Of a stretch of 64,000 nucleotides of DNA, positions 19,802 through 30,108 are shown piece by piece (position 1 is the stretch's first letter; every line of letters starts with the position of its first letter). The stretch comes from Lactobacillus sp. (GTDB lineage: Bacteria > Bacillota > Bacilli > Lactobacillales > Lactobacillaceae), in NCBI GenBank assembly GCA_022651245.1, contig JALCQM010000003.1, positions 27,101 through 91,100 of the forward strand, written 5' to 3'. Position numbers and translations under genes: made by a program. The notes under the pieces were generated by a model. The model had not been told where the DNA came from. It ran no database searches and saw only the letters and a program-made list of their open reading frames with translations.

Positions 19802-20251
19802 TTACCGAATCTGTTGGGTCACAACCGCGGCTAACTTGGCATCAACATCATCAACACGACGCTTAACAGTTTCAAACTCCTCCTGTGACATGTCAATAGC
19901 ACTAACACAAGAGCCAACGTGTTCATAAATGTCATCTCGTAAGTCAATGGCCTTAGCCGTCAAACTAACATCGACCCTTCGTTCGTCGAGCGTCGAACGC
20001 TTACGCGTGATCCAGCCATCTTTTTCCAGCCGCTTCATCAATGGCGTTAGCGTACCACTATCCAACGCTAGGGTTTGGCCAACCTCTTTCACAGACATCG
20101 TCCCATGTTCATATAATGATAGTAACGTAATATATTGCGGATAGGTCAAGTTATACGGCGCCAGCGCTTGTGCATAAAAATGATTGAATTGTTTCTGCGT
20201 CTTATAAATTGAAAAGCAAAGCTGCTCGTCCAGACGGATCGGTTTCACCAT
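19802..20251 (-). CDS. ohrR: OhrR-type MarR-family regulator
   Basis: A 149-residue winged-helix repressor of the OhrR branch, which senses organic hydroperoxides through an N-terminal cysteine. LDEQLCFSIYK places Cys12 at the OhrR reactive position; the DNA-binding part is MSVKEVGQTLALDSGTLTPL and the wing DERRVDVSL. A second cysteine (Cys115) lies 103 residues later, close to the spacing of two-cysteine OhrR proteins. AGGAGG lies 8 bases before the ATG at 20251; a TTG two codons upstream is too close. No ohr peroxidase gene is adjacent, so its target is elsewhere or unknown. Confidence 0.8.
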   Translation of the reverse strand: MVKPIRLDEQLCFSIYKTQKQFNHFYAQALAPYNLTYPQYITLLSLYEHGTMSVKEVGQTLALDSGTLTPLMKRLEKDGWITRKRSTLDERRVDVSLTAKAIDLRDDIYEHVGSCVSAIDMSQEEFETVKRRVDDVDAKLAAVVTQQIR

Positions 20252-20312
20252 ACCCAACGCCTCCTTAAAAGATCAAGATTATTGTACACGATTATTTTTA
20301 TCCTGCCTACCA

Positions 20313-21260
20313 CTACGCATCTTGTGGCTGCTGAAACCCCTCGGCAATTTGATTCAATTTGCGCAACCGATGATTGATTCCAGACTTCGAAATTGCCCCA
20401 CTCGGAACCATTTCACCTAGTTCTTTTAATGACACATCTGGGTGCTCCAACCGCAACACTGCCACTTCTCGTAACTTTTCTGGTAACGTGTCCAGTGTTC
20501 CGTGATCCTTCAGGTAATTGATATTTTCGATCTGTCGTTGTGCCGCATCGACAGTTTTATTTAAATTCGCGGTTTCACAATTAACTAAGCGGTTAACTGA
20601 GTTGCGCATATCCCGCACAATACGAATATCCTCAAACTTCAACATCGCATTGGTGGCCCCAATCACCTGGAGAAAATCAGCAATTTTTTCCGCCTCTTTC
20701 AAATAGACAATGTAACCGCTGCGACGTTCTACCGTCCGCGCATTGAGACCAAACCCATTCATCATCTTCAAAATATCTTGGTTATGATCTTGGTATAAAG
20801 AGTAAATTTCCAAATGATATCGTGACGTCTCTGGGTTGTTCACGGAACCGCCCGCAAGAAATGCCCCCCGCAGATACGAACGGCATCGTTGCGGCTCATC
20901 AATCACCTTATGACCAACAGCCGTTTGGATCGACAAGCCGTTAGCATCTAGGATATCAAGATCATTCAATACCTCGTTGACCCTCGTCGACAATCGGACA
21001 ACATACTGGTTATTTTTCTTGAGTTTCATTTTCCGCCGAACGATCAGGTTAGCTTCCAGTGAATAGACCTGACGCAATAACGCGTAAATCCGACGCGCAA
21101 TCGCGGGGTTTTCAGTTTGGACATTCAAAATGAATTGGTGATTTTGAATTCCCAAACTGCCGTTCATACGTATCAAAGCCGATAATTCCGCCCTAGCATG
21201 CTCCGGATGTACCTCAAGCTGCGTGAGTTCTTTCTTAACTAAGCTAGCAAAGCTGGCCAT
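20313..21260 (-). CDS. whiA: DNA-binding protein WhiA
   Basis: WhiA couples an N-terminal degenerate LAGLIDADG homing-endonuclease fold (residues about 1-220, with [15 protein letters not shown]) to a C-terminal helix-turn-helix ([30 protein letters not shown]). In Firmicutes it influences cell division and chromosome segregation. The protein is 315 residues with an ATG start and AGAGGTGA ahead. It is last in rapZ-yvcK-whiA, only four bases after yvcK, an order conserved across Firmicutes. Confidence 0.96.
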   Translation of the reverse strand: MASFASLVKKELTQLEVHPEHARAELSALIRMNGSLGIQNHQFILNVQTENPAIARRIYALLRQVYSLEANLIVRRKMKLKKNNQYVVRLSTRVNEVLNDLDILDANGLSIQTAVGHKVIDEPQRCRSYLRGAFLAGGSVNNPETSRYHLEIYSLYQDHNQDILKMMNGFGLNARTVERRSGYIVYLKEAEKIADFLQVIGATNAMLKFEDIRIVRDMRNSVNRLVNCETANLNKTVDAAQRQIENINYLKDHGTLDTLPEKLREVAVLRLEHPDVSLKELGEMVPSGAISKSGINHRLRKLNQIAEGFQQPQDA

Positions 21261-21264
21261 GATG

Positions 21265-22299
21265 TCACCTCTTTTTCATCGTCCCTACCTGGAAAGCAAG
21301 ATTCAAAATCTCAGCCGCAACCTTATCACCATCATGAAAAACACCGTGATCTCGTAATTGCAAGAAATCTGCGGAAATGACACGACATCCCATTTGGCGC
21401 AAGGCCTGATAGTCTGATTCAACCGGACTCAAAATTTCGTTATATTTTTGGTGGTCCAAATAATCTGTCGGCACTGGCGCAATATTGACCAAGACCGTGT
21501 CGACAAATGGTTCCCCAAGATGATCGTGTAAGACTTGAACGTGTTGGGCGTCAGTAAAGTGCTCTGTCTCGCCTTTTTGGGTCATGATATTAACAATGTA
21601 AATCACTTCGGCACGTGTTTTTTTCACCGCCTCACCCAAGTTACGGATCATCAAATTGGGCAAAATACTTGTGAACAAACTCCCTGGTCCCAAGACCACC
21701 ACATCGGCTGCCAGAATTGCGTCAACAACTGCCTGTTCAGCCTCAGGTTCGTGCGTATCAGTCGCGTTCGTCTGGCAGACTGAAACCCGCCGAATCTGCT
21801 TACCAGCCGCCGTGATCTCTGCTTCTCCAGTCAAACTAGTGCCATCAGCAAAATCCGCTTGTAGCGTCAATGGTGTATTTGAAGCCGGATAAATATGTCC
21901 ATCCACATTCAACATCTTAGACAACGCTTGAATTGCCGGAAATATCCCGCCCTTCATCTCTGACAACGCGGCAATGATCAGATTTCCAATCGCATGTCCA
22001 GCAAAAAAGCTATCACTGGAATCAAAACGGTATTGGAAGACATCCCGTTGCACGGCTGGCATGTCTGCTAAGGCCACAAGAACGTTCCGAATATCACCAG
22101 GTGGAACGACGTTGATGTAATCACGGATCACCCCGCTAGAACCACCATCATCTGCCACCGTCACGATAGCCGTAATATCGGCGTTTTGCTCATGCAAGCT
22201 TTTAACAATCACAGGTAAGCCAGTGCCACCACCAATCACGACCACCTTAGGTCGCCGGCCACGAATCACCCGGATAATTTTATTTGCGTTCGCACTCAT
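21265..22299 (-). CDS. yvcK: YvcK/GlmR-family gluconeogenesis factor
   Basis: A 2-phospho-L-lactate-transferase-like cytoplasmic protein that binds UDP-sugars and supports peptidoglycan precursor supply (GlmR in Bacillus). In 344 residues the nucleotide loop [13 protein letters not shown], the [11 protein letters not shown] motif and the [13 protein letters not shown] motif are all present. Its ATG overlaps the rapZ stop (ATGA), so translation is likely coupled. It ends four bases before whiA. Confidence 0.95.
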   Translation of the reverse strand: MSANANKIIRVIRGRRPKVVVIGGGTGLPVIVKSLHEQNADITAIVTVADDGGSSGVIRDYINVVPPGDIRNVLVALADMPAVQRDVFQYRFDSSDSFFAGHAIGNLIIAALSEMKGGIFPAIQALSKMLNVDGHIYPASNTPLTLQADFADGTSLTGEAEITAAGKQIRRVSVCQTNATDTHEPEAEQAVVDAILAADVVVLGPGSLFTSILPNLMIRNLGEAVKKTRAEVIYIVNIMTQKGETEHFTDAQHVQVLHDHLGEPFVDTVLVNIAPVPTDYLDHQKYNEILSPVESDYQALRQMGCRVISADFLQLRDHGVFHDGDKVAAEILNLAFQVGTMKKR

Positions 22300-23183
22300 G
22301 AGCGATTCACCGTCGCTTTACGCTTATTAATATCACGATGAGTAATATCAACCGGATAATCTGCCTCAAACGCATGCCCCAAGCGCTCCGCAAACGCCAC
22401 GCTTCGATGTTGTCCACCAGTACAGCCAATCGCGATCGTAACGCTTGTTTTACCCTCTTGCTGATACTGTGGCATGATTTCTTTCAACATACCATAGAAC
22501 TTCGCATAAAAGCTTTCTGCTTCTGGCTTACTCATCACATAATCATAAACAGGTTTGTCCTTACCCGTCTGTTCACGAAATTCTGGCACGTAATACGGGT
22601 TCGGTAAAAAGCGAACATCCATCACGATATCTGCATCAATCGGGATGCCATACTTAAAGCCAAAAGACATCACCTCAATATGGAATGTTGGGTGACTGGC
22701 CGACTTGAAGGTCACGAACAGTTTCTCTCGCAACTGTCTCGGACTGAGATTCGTTGTATCGATCACAACTTGCGCGCGGTTGCGTAACTCCGTGAGTAAC
22801 GTACGCTCCTTTTTGATCCCGTCCATCAGCCGACCTTCCATGGCTAATGGGTGGCTTCTTCGTGTCTCTTTATAACGCGACACCAATTCAGCATCAGTGG
22901 CATCTAGAAACAGAATCTGCGTGGTGACAAACGCTGTGCTATCTAGGTTGGCCAACATATCGATGATCTGATCATAAAAGGCCTGACTCCGCAGGTCCAC
23001 AACTAACGCGACCTTAGTAATTTTGCCAGATTCTTTCAGTAATTCGCCGAACTTCGGCAATAGTGCTGGTGGCATATTATCCACACAAAAATACCCAAGA
23101 TCTTCAAACGACTGGATCGCCACCGTCTTACCGGCACCTGACATACCGGTAATAACAACGAGGTTCAATGGTTTCTCTGTCAT
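22296..23183 (-). CDS. rapZ: RNase adapter / nucleotide-binding protein RapZ
   Basis: P-loop protein ([10 protein letters not shown], residues 14-23) of the RapZ/YvcJ family. In E. coli it guides RNase E to the GlmZ small RNA; Bacillus YvcJ hydrolyses GTP and affects competence, so the role here is uncertain. The C-terminal domain with [19 protein letters not shown] and [16 protein letters not shown] is intact (295 residues). An AGAGGAG site precedes the ATG. It is the first gene of rapZ-yvcK-whiA. Confidence 0.95.
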   Translation of the reverse strand: MTEKPLNLVVITGMSGAGKTVAIQSFEDLGYFCVDNMPPALLPKFGELLKESGKITKVALVVDLRSQAFYDQIIDMLANLDSTAFVTTQILFLDATDAELVSRYKETRRSHPLAMEGRLMDGIKKERTLLTELRNRAQVVIDTTNLSPRQLREKLFVTFKSASHPTFHIEVMSFGFKYGIPIDADIVMDVRFLPNPYYVPEFREQTGKDKPVYDYVMSKPEAESFYAKFYGMLKEIMPQYQQEGKTSVTIAIGCTGGQHRSVAFAERLGHAFEADYPVDITHRDINKRKATVNRS

Positions 23184-23360
23184 ACTATCTCCTCTTTTTA
23201 GGCACTTTAACCGTTGGTAATGTGTCTAGTATAACATGCCGGGTGTTTCAATGACACGCCCGGTATGTCAAATAGCCGATTTTCAACACCCTACATCAAC
23301 TTTGACAAAGTGCCTGTTGTTTATAAGCGCTAAATCGACTCTTCAGACCATCACAAATCA

Positions 23361-23406
23361 GAAAAACAAGCGCCCCCGTCCTGCGGTATTGCAGGCCAGG
23401 GGCGCT
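23361..23406 (-). terminator. Terminator after the DUF308 gene
   Basis: AGCGCCCC (23369-23376) pairs with GGGGCGCT (23399-23406), with a second inner stem CCTGC/GCAGG; a T-rich run follows on the minus strand. Confidence 0.75.
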
Positions 23407-23441
23407 ATGCGTTCTGTCAGTCAGTTGGACAGCAAAATTTC

Positions 23442-23981
23442 TTATAAATAGCGCCGAGCGAACGCCAATACCAGTGCATTGATCCCCCAAACGACAAAAA
23501 ACATTGCTAAGATGGTCACAATGCCAACTGCTGATAATACAGGCTGCATAAAGAGCAGCAGGCTAATGAAAATCGACAAGATGTCGAACAGAATATTTAA
23601 GATGAACCAAACCATGCCCGCTTCCCGTAAATGACTCGCATTAAGTAAGTTCGCAATACTGTCAATCAAAAACCAAATCGCAAAAAAATATGATAACGCA
23701 ATAACACCGGTTTCCAGATTAAACAAAAACAGTGCCCCAACTAAGACGTCGACAATCCCAGCTAACAGCGAGATCCAGGCACGGCCACCCGTCATTTCAT
23801 GTAACTTACTGAATGCCGCAAGTGTCGCGATTCCACGCGTGATTGCAATGATTGCAAAAATAAAACTAAGCGTCAACATTGTTGCTCCCGGGTTCCGTAG
23901 CATGACCACAGCACCGATCAGAAGTGCCACACCCGTGATGAATTCACCCCAGTCGAAACCAAAATGCGTCGTTTTAAACAT
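23442..23981 (-). CDS. HdeD/DUF308-family membrane protein
   Basis: 179 residues that are nearly all hydrophobic: about six membrane helices arranged as repeated pairs, with the family's GVALLIGAVVMLRNPGATM and GIVDVLVGALFLFN stretches. HdeD in E. coli belongs to the acid-resistance island, but no mechanism is known for lactobacillar members. It stands alone between uvrA and rapZ with its own terminator. Confidence 0.8.
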   Translation of the reverse strand: MFKTTHFGFDWGEFITGVALLIGAVVMLRNPGATMLTLSFIFAIIAITRGIATLAAFSKLHEMTGGRAWISLLAGIVDVLVGALFLFNLETGVIALSYFFAIWFLIDSIANLLNASHLREAGMVWFILNILFDILSIFISLLLFMQPVLSAVGIVTILAMFFVVWGINALVLAFARRYL

Positions 23982-24108
23982 AATATCCCTACTTTCTTTT
24001 CCTTTTTCATCATACCGAATCTTTTCACCGGATACAAACCTTCTCGGTCTTACCCAGCCACTAATACCTTATCCCATACGCATTGATTGTCAAATGACAG
24101 GCCACCCA

Positions 24109-24168
24109 AAAAAAGCAAACAACTCCAGGCCGCGATTCAAGAAACAAATTGCGGCCTGGAGTTGTTTG
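24109..24168 (-). terminator. Terminator after uvrA
   Basis: Perfect 18-base arms (24117-24134, 24151-24168), extended by four pairs including one G-T, close a short loop. Eight T follow on the minus strand. It lies 55 bases after the uvrA stop. Confidence 0.85.
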
Positions 24169-24222
24169 TGTAGCCTGTATTCCTCTCGGCATCACATCTG
24201 AACGATCTAACGACGTGATGCG

Positions 24223-27093
24223 CTAACGTTTTTGAGAGACGGCCTGTTCTGCCATTCTAGCTTTATCCCGCACTAAAATTGGCCGTAGATATTGTCCGGT
24301 ATAACTATTCGGCACGACAGCCAACTCTTCCGGGGTGCCTGTCGCGATAATGGTGCCACCACCATCGCCACCTTCTGGTCCTAGATCAATCAACCAATCT
24401 GCCGTTTTGATGACGTCTAAGTTGTGTTCAATCACTAAGACCGTATTGCCCTCATCGACCAACCGCTGTAAAACTTCCAGCAGCCGCCGAATATCATCGG
24501 TATGCAAGCCCGTTGTTGGCTCATCAAGGATGTAGAAATTCTTCCCCGTCGACAACTTCTGTAACTCAGACGCCAATTTCATCCGCTGTGCTTCCCCACC
24601 AGACAAAGTCGTTGCACTTTGCCCCATGGTGACATACCCTAAGCCGACATCGATGATTGTTTGCAGTTTTCTCGCAATTTTGGGAATCGGAGCAAAGAAT
24701 TGTACCGCTTCGTCGATTGTCATATCCAAGACATCCGCGATACTCTTCCCCTTATAAGTGACTTCTAATGTTTCAGAGTTGTATCGCTTGCCGTGACAAA
24801 CCTCACACGGTACATAAACATCAGGCAAAAAGTTCATTTCGATCTTGATGATACCGTCACCCTTACAGTTCTCACAACGACCGCCTTTGACATTGAACGA
24901 GAACCGACCTTGCGTATACCCACGTAATTTTGCTTCATTTGTTTGTGCAAATAAAGCACGGATATCGTTGAAAACGCCCGTATACGTCGCGGGATTCGAA
25001 CGGGGTGTCCGACCAATCGGACTTTGATCAATATCCACCAACTTTTCGATATTCTCCCAGCCCAGAATCTGCTTGAATTTACCTGGCTTATTTGAATTAC
25101 GATACAATTTCTGTGCGAGTGCTCGCTTCAAAATAGAGTTAACTAACGTTGACTTACCAGAACCAGATACGCCGGTGACAGCGATTAACTTCCCCAAAGG
25201 AAAATCTACGTCGATGGATTTGAGGTTATGATCAGCTGCCCCAACAATACGAATTTTTTTACCGTTGCCCGGGCGTCGCGTCGCTGGGACCGGAATAAAT
25301 TTCTTTCCTGCCAGATACTGACCAGTCAACGATTTACGGGAGCGCATCACTTGTTTAGGTGTGCCTGCGGCCATGATATGGCCGCCGTTATCACCGGCCC
25401 CTGGACCGACATCAATCAAATAATCGGCTGCTAGCATCGTGTCTTCATCATGCTCGACAACGATCAGCGTATTGCCAAGATCTCGCATCTTCTTTAAGGA
25501 GCGAATCAGCCGGTCGTTGTCTCGCTGATGCAAACCGATTGACGGCTCGTCAAGAATATACAAAACCCCACTGAGATTAGAGCCGATCTGCGTTGCTAAC
25601 CTGATTCGCTGTGCTTCCCCACCAGATAGCGTCCCTGCGGACCGTGACAGTGTCAGGTAATCAAGTCCGACATTCTCTAAAAATGTCAATCGGTCATTGA
25701 CTTCCTTCACAATCGGCTGTGCGATCACCTTTTCGTTCTCCGACAGCGTGATCCCTTGGAAAAATGGTAAGGCATCTTTAATGGATAGATTGCTGGCTTC
25801 AGCGATATCTCGACCTTGAACTTTGACAGCCAGTGCTTGTCGATTCAACCGCTTGCCATGGCAAACCGGGCAGGTCAAAGCCGTCATATATTGGCGCATC
25901 TGATCCGAACCAAATGCGTAGTTATTGGAGTGATACCGCCGCTCGACATTATTCATAACGCCTTCAAACGGCGCATCCACATCGCGAACACCAAAATCAC
26001 TGTCCGCATGAAAATGGAATTCTTTGCCTTTGCTGCCGTGTAAAACGAGGTCTTGCTGCTTAGTGGTCAAATCTTGCCATGGCTTATCCATTGGCACACC
26101 AAACGCCTCACACGCTTGCCGTAACATGGATGGATAATAATTCGCCGTAGCAGAGCTCCACGGCGCCACGGCCCCTTGCGAGATGGTCAACGTCGGATCC
26201 GGGATCACTAAATCAACATCAACATCTAGCTTCATCCCCAGCCCATCGCATTCAGGACAAGCCCCAAATGGTGCATTAAAGGAAAACAACCGCGGCTCCA
26301 ACACCCCTATTGTGAAACCGCAAATTGGGCAAGCAAAATGCTCAGAAAAAACTAAGGGTTCCCCATCAACCACATCGACCGTCGCATAACCTTCACTCAG
26401 CCGCAACGCTGCTTCAAAGGAATCGAACAACCGGCTACGGGCATCACTATCCCCACGCTTGACGACGATTCGATCGATCACGATATCAATATCATGATTC
26501 TTGTTCTTATCTAGTTCAAGATCAGCGTTGGCGTCCATCACTTTGCCATCAACACGCATTCGCACATAACCTTCGCGAACGATCTTTTCTAAGACTTTTT
26601 TATGTGCGCCTTTTTTATGGCGAACGATTGGGCTCAAGATCTGAATACGAGTCCGCTCTTCCAACTTCTGAACGCGATTGACCATTTGCTCAACACTTTG
26701 ACTCGTGACCGGGGTCCCATCATTTGGACAAATTGGGTGGCCGATCCGCGCCCACAATAAGCGGAGGTAATCATTTATTTCAGTGACAGTGCCTACCGTT
26801 GACCGTGGATTTTTCGACGTCGTTTTTTGATCAATCGAAATTGCTGGACTGAGCCCGTCTATTGAATCGACATCCGGTTTGTCCATCTGTCCAAGAAACT
26901 GGCGGGCATATGCAGACAGACTTTCAACATAGCGCCGCTGTCCCTCTGCATAAAGCGTATCAAAAGCCAAGCTGGACTTACCAGACCCTGAAAGTCCCGT
27001 CATGACCACTAACTTATTTCGTGGGATCGTGACGTCGATATCCTTTAAATTATGCGCACGTGCACCATGAATCACAATTTTGTCATTTACCAT
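24223..27093 (-). CDS. uvrA: UvrABC excinuclease subunit A
   Basis: The damage-recognising ATPase of nucleotide excision repair. In 956 residues there are two ABC ATPase modules: Walker A GLSGSGKSSLAF near residue 33 and GVSGSGKSTLVN near residue 640, each with an LSGGEAQR signature, plus the zinc-binding CPVCHGKRLN and CENCKGDGIIKIE...CEVCHGKRYN clusters. It begins one base after the uvrB stop, so uvrB and uvrA form one translationally linked unit. Confidence 0.98.
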   Translation of the reverse strand: MVNDKIVIHGARAHNLKDIDVTIPRNKLVVMTGLSGSGKSSLAFDTLYAEGQRRYVESLSAYARQFLGQMDKPDVDSIDGLSPAISIDQKTTSKNPRSTVGTVTEINDYLRLLWARIGHPICPNDGTPVTSQSVEQMVNRVQKLEERTRIQILSPIVRHKKGAHKKVLEKIVREGYVRMRVDGKVMDANADLELDKNKNHDIDIVIDRIVVKRGDSDARSRLFDSFEAALRLSEGYATVDVVDGEPLVFSEHFACPICGFTIGVLEPRLFSFNAPFGACPECDGLGMKLDVDVDLVIPDPTLTISQGAVAPWSSATANYYPSMLRQACEAFGVPMDKPWQDLTTKQQDLVLHGSKGKEFHFHADSDFGVRDVDAPFEGVMNNVERRYHSNNYAFGSDQMRQYMTALTCPVCHGKRLNRQALAVKVQGRDIAEASNLSIKDALPFFQGITLSENEKVIAQPIVKEVNDRLTFLENVGLDYLTLSRSAGTLSGGEAQRIRLATQIGSNLSGVLYILDEPSIGLHQRDNDRLIRSLKKMRDLGNTLIVVEHDEDTMLAADYLIDVGPGAGDNGGHIMAAGTPKQVMRSRKSLTGQYLAGKKFIPVPATRRPGNGKKIRIVGAADHNLKSIDVDFPLGKLIAVTGVSGSGKSTLVNSILKRALAQKLYRNSNKPGKFKQILGWENIEKLVDIDQSPIGRTPRSNPATYTGVFNDIRALFAQTNEAKLRGYTQGRFSFNVKGGRCENCKGDGIIKIEMNFLPDVYVPCEVCHGKRYNSETLEVTYKGKSIADVLDMTIDEAVQFFAPIPKIARKLQTIIDVGLGYVTMGQSATTLSGGEAQRMKLASELQKLSTGKNFYILDEPTTGLHTDDIRRLLEVLQRLVDEGNTVLVIEHNLDVIKTADWLIDLGPEGGDGGGTIIATGTPEELAVVPNSYTGQYLRPILVRDKARMAEQAVSQKR

Positions 27094-27094
27094 A

Positions 27095-29107
27095 TTACAT
27101 CTCCGCTTTTAACTCTAAAATTGTATCTCGCAAAGTCGCCGCCTGCTCGAAATCAAGCTTCTTGGCAGCCGCTTGCATTTGTTTTTCGAGGTTCGTAACC
27201 AACTGCTGACGCTCTTTTTTCGACATGTCTGCTAAATCGACCTCTGCGAAGCTCTTATCCTTATCACTCGCTTGCGCATCACTCGTATCCACACTGGAAA
27301 TTGCATCACGAATCGGCTTGATGATTGTCTTCGGTGTCACATGATGTGCTTTGTTAAAGGCCTCTTGAATGTGCCGACGCCGCTTAGTTTCCCCGATTGC
27401 AGCCGCCATAGACTCAGTCATCTTGTCAGCATACATAATGACTTTCCCATGCGCATTCCGACTGGCCCGTCCAATAGTTTGGATAAGTGACCGCTCTGCC
27501 CGCAAAAAGCCTTCCTTATCCGCATCAAGAATGGCGATTAGTGAGACTTCAGGAACATCGATCCCTTCACGTAACAAATTGATCCCAATCAAGACATCAA
27601 ATTTACCCAATCGGAGGTCACGAATAATCTGAGTCCGCTCAAGCGTCTTAACATCCGAATGCAGATAGCGAACCTTGATCCCCATTTCTTTGAGGTAATC
27701 CGTCAAGTCTTCGGCCATTTTCTTCGTTAGCGTGGTGACAAAGACGCGCTCATGTTTATCGATCCGGTCGTTGATCTCACCAACTAAGTCATCTATCTGA
27801 CCCATGATTGGCCGCACTTCAATAATCGGATCGAGTAAGCCTGTCGGGCGAATGATCTGCTCCGCCACATCTGCTTTAGGTACTCGGTCCAGCTCATATG
27901 GTCCTGGCGTCGCAGAAACATACAAAATTTGATTAACGTGTTTTTCAAACTCCGGCAGCATCAATGGTCGATTGTCCAGTGCACTGGGTAACCGGAACCC
28001 GTAATCGATCAGGGTTTGTTTCCGGGCTCGGTCTCCATTATACATCCCCCGTACTTGAGGCATTGTCACGTGAGATTCATCTACCATGATCATAAAGTCT
28101 TTAGGGAAAAAGTCGAGCAACGTAAACGGTGGTTCACCTTGTTGACGACCTTCCATATGCCGAGAATAGTTTTCGATCCCATTTGTATAGCCCATTTCCT
28201 TGAGCATCTCAAGATCATAGTTTGTCCGCTGTTCCAGCCGCTGCGCTTCCAATAACTTGCCCTGGTCGCGCAATTCAACTAAACGTTCGTCTAACTCAGC
28301 ACTAATACGACGAATACCTTCTTCAAGTTGATCGTCGGACGTCATGAAATGTGTTGCCGGAAAGATTGCGACATGTTCACGACTCCCAACGACTTCCCCG
28401 GTTAACGCATCTACTTCAGTGATGCGATCGATTTCGTCGCCAAAAAACTCAACACGGATGGCATGGTCATCTCGGCTTGCCGGAAAAATCTCCACGACAT
28501 CGCCTCGCACCCGAAAACGACCACGTTGAAAATCAATATCATTACGATCAAACTGAATATCCACTAGTTGCCGTAACAACGTATTGCGATCAATCTCCAT
28601 ACCGACGCGCAGTGACAACACATGATCACGATACTCGGTTGGACTCCCTAACCCAAAGATTGAAGACACCGACGCCACAACAATGACATCGTTACGCTCT
28701 AACAACGCCGACGTCGCGCTATGGCGAAGTTTATCGATTTCGTCATTGATGGCAGAATCCTTTTCGATGTAAGTATCAGAACTTGGCACATAGGCTTCCG
28801 GCTGATAATAATCGTAATAAGACACGAAGTATTCGACCGCATTGTGTGGGAAAAATTCTTTAAATTCACCGTATAACTGTCCCGCCAAGGTCTTGTTATG
28901 CGATAGAATCAACGTCGGCTTGTTGAGGTTCGCAATCACATTACTCATTGTGAACGTCTTCCCGGTCCCGGTTGCCCCAAGTAAGATCTGCTCTTTTTCG
29001 CCATTCAAAAAACCTTGCGTTAACTTTTCAATCGCCTGGGGTTGATCCCCCGCCGGTGCGTACGGTGATACTAAATCAAATTGGCGATTTGCCATCCGTT
29101 CGATCAC
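27095..29107 (-). CDS. uvrB: UvrABC excinuclease subunit B
   Basis: DNA helicase-like damage verifier that hands lesions to UvrC. The 670-residue protein has Walker [14 protein letters not shown], the beta-hairpin region [12 protein letters not shown], helicase motif DESHVTMPQ and a C-terminal UVR domain ([22 protein letters not shown]) that contacts UvrC. The start is GTG at 29107 with AGGAGG 8 bases upstream; an ATG four codons later is too far from that site. It is the first gene of uvrBA, with a likely LexA box upstream. Confidence 0.97.
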   Translation of the reverse strand: MIERMANRQFDLVSPYAPAGDQPQAIEKLTQGFLNGEKEQILLGATGTGKTFTMSNVIANLNKPTLILSHNKTLAGQLYGEFKEFFPHNAVEYFVSYYDYYQPEAYVPSSDTYIEKDSAINDEIDKLRHSATSALLERNDVIVVASVSSIFGLGSPTEYRDHVLSLRVGMEIDRNTLLRQLVDIQFDRNDIDFQRGRFRVRGDVVEIFPASRDDHAIRVEFFGDEIDRITEVDALTGEVVGSREHVAIFPATHFMTSDDQLEEGIRRISAELDERLVELRDQGKLLEAQRLEQRTNYDLEMLKEMGYTNGIENYSRHMEGRQQGEPPFTLLDFFPKDFMIMVDESHVTMPQVRGMYNGDRARKQTLIDYGFRLPSALDNRPLMLPEFEKHVNQILYVSATPGPYELDRVPKADVAEQIIRPTGLLDPIIEVRPIMGQIDDLVGEINDRIDKHERVFVTTLTKKMAEDLTDYLKEMGIKVRYLHSDVKTLERTQIIRDLRLGKFDVLIGINLLREGIDVPEVSLIAILDADKEGFLRAERSLIQTIGRASRNAHGKVIMYADKMTESMAAAIGETKRRRHIQEAFNKAHHVTPKTIIKPIRDAISSVDTSDAQASDKDKSFAEVDLADMSKKERQQLVTNLEKQMQAAAKKLDFEQAATLRDTILELKAEM

Positions 29108-29133
29108 AACGACTACCTCCTAAATATGCCAAC

Positions 29134-29163
29134 AAAAAAGTTGGAACCGAAATTCCAACTTTT
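29134..29163 (-). terminator. Hairpin with T-run between the HD gene and uvrB
   Basis: AAAAGTTGGAA pairs with TTCCAACTTTT around a 6-base loop, followed by a T-run on the minus strand. It can end transcripts from the upstream HD gene, yet it also lies just after the predicted uvrBA start site (see findings). Confidence 0.8.
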
Positions 29164-29173
29164 ACCTGCATTA

Positions 29174-29179
29174 ATTATA
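29174..29179 (-). promoter_or_regulatory. Extended -10 promoter of uvrBA
   Basis: On the minus strand TGC-TATAAT is a consensus extended -10 element; no good -35 is present. The predicted start is near 29167, four bases before the hairpin. Confidence 0.6.
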
Positions 29180-29185
29180 GCATAG

Positions 29186-29199
29186 CGAACACACTTTCG
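29186..29199 (-). promoter_or_regulatory. Likely LexA (SOS) box of uvrBA
   Basis: CGAAC-ACAC-TTTCG differs from the Gram-positive LexA/DinR box CGAAC-N4-GTTCG at one base and is embedded in a perfect AGCGAA...TTCGCT dyad. It covers the region just upstream of the -10. Confidence 0.6.
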
Positions 29200-29210
29200 C
29201 TACTCGGCGA

Positions 29211-29852
29211 CTACTGATTAGACTGCGACAAGATTGCCCGTGTCAACTTCGTTAGCATATCCCGATCAGCAAACTCCTCGTTCAGCATATCAGGCAAGAT
29301 CTCATCGAGAAAATACCGTACACTCGGTCGCTTTGCATACGACATCACGACTGACAGACTTTCCGTATAGATATTGACAAAAACGCGCTCTGGATTGCCC
29401 TTTTCGATTTCGCCAAATGATTCATACAAAAGGTCGACCTTATCCGCAATACTCAATATTTGCCCTTCTAAAGTGTCATCTTTGCCTTCTCCCAGCCGAC
29501 GGCGGTAGGTTTCTTGATAGGCTTCCGGGATCTCATTTTGAATGAAGTTTTCAGTCATCGACTCTTCAACATCTGCCAACATCGTCCGTAATGCCGGGGT
29601 GGCGTACTTGACGGGTGTTTTGATATCACCAATAAACCGCTCTGTATAATCATGATTCAACGCTTTTTCGTATAGCCGTTGCCAATTAACCGTATTACCA
29701 GCGTGTTCTTCGATATCACCCAATAATTGCGCGATTTCTGCTACCTTGAAGCTGTGCGCGGCCACGCTGTGCTCAGCATACTTGAAAAAGCCGGGTGCTC
29801 GTCGCAGCGTCTCTAAGTTACTCAGTCCTTGAATGAATTGGTGCATGCCCAT
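29211..29852 (-). CDS. HD-domain YfbR-like 5'-nucleotidase
   Basis: A 213-residue HD-domain phosphohydrolase. The metal site is visible as H-S-V-A-A-H-S in the first 35 residues, the HD pair in ALNHDYTERFIGDI, and a late D in ILSIADKVDLLYES. This order fits the YfbR group, which dephosphorylates deoxynucleoside monophosphates; substrate is inference. AGGAGG lies 8 bases before the ATG at 29852. It is a single gene ending just before the uvrBA control region. Confidence 0.8.
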   Translation of the reverse strand: MGMHQFIQGLSNLETLRRAPGFFKYAEHSVAAHSFKVAEIAQLLGDIEEHAGNTVNWQRLYEKALNHDYTERFIGDIKTPVKYATPALRTMLADVEESMTENFIQNEIPEAYQETYRRRLGEGKDDTLEGQILSIADKVDLLYESFGEIEKGNPERVFVNIYTESLSVVMSYAKRPSVRYFLDEILPDMLNEEFADRDMLTKLTRAILSQSNQ

Positions 29853-29969
29853 CGCCCATACCTCCTGGTTAATTTATCCACAAAATTTGATCCATGTTAG
29901 CATGGATGTTGTCAAAAAACAAGTATCAGTATCTCTGATCGTCACTTAAATTGACTTCTAACCTGGCAC

Positions 29970-30010
29970 AAAAAGAGGCCAAGCCATTCTTCGCAGGCTT
30001 AGCCTCTCTT
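29970..30010 (-). terminator. Terminator after pgcA
   Basis: AGAGGC-AAGCC and GGCTT-GCCTCT pair with one mismatch around a 10-base loop, with a T-run on the minus strand, about 100 bases after the pgcA stop. Confidence 0.75.
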
Positions 30011-30108
30011 TAACGACGCGATCTTAATGATGCGCCACCGCCTTGGGGCCTAACATCCTCTTACAGCGGTTGCTATCAGCTGGCATCACCATTTAGTGGT
30101 TTCTAACA

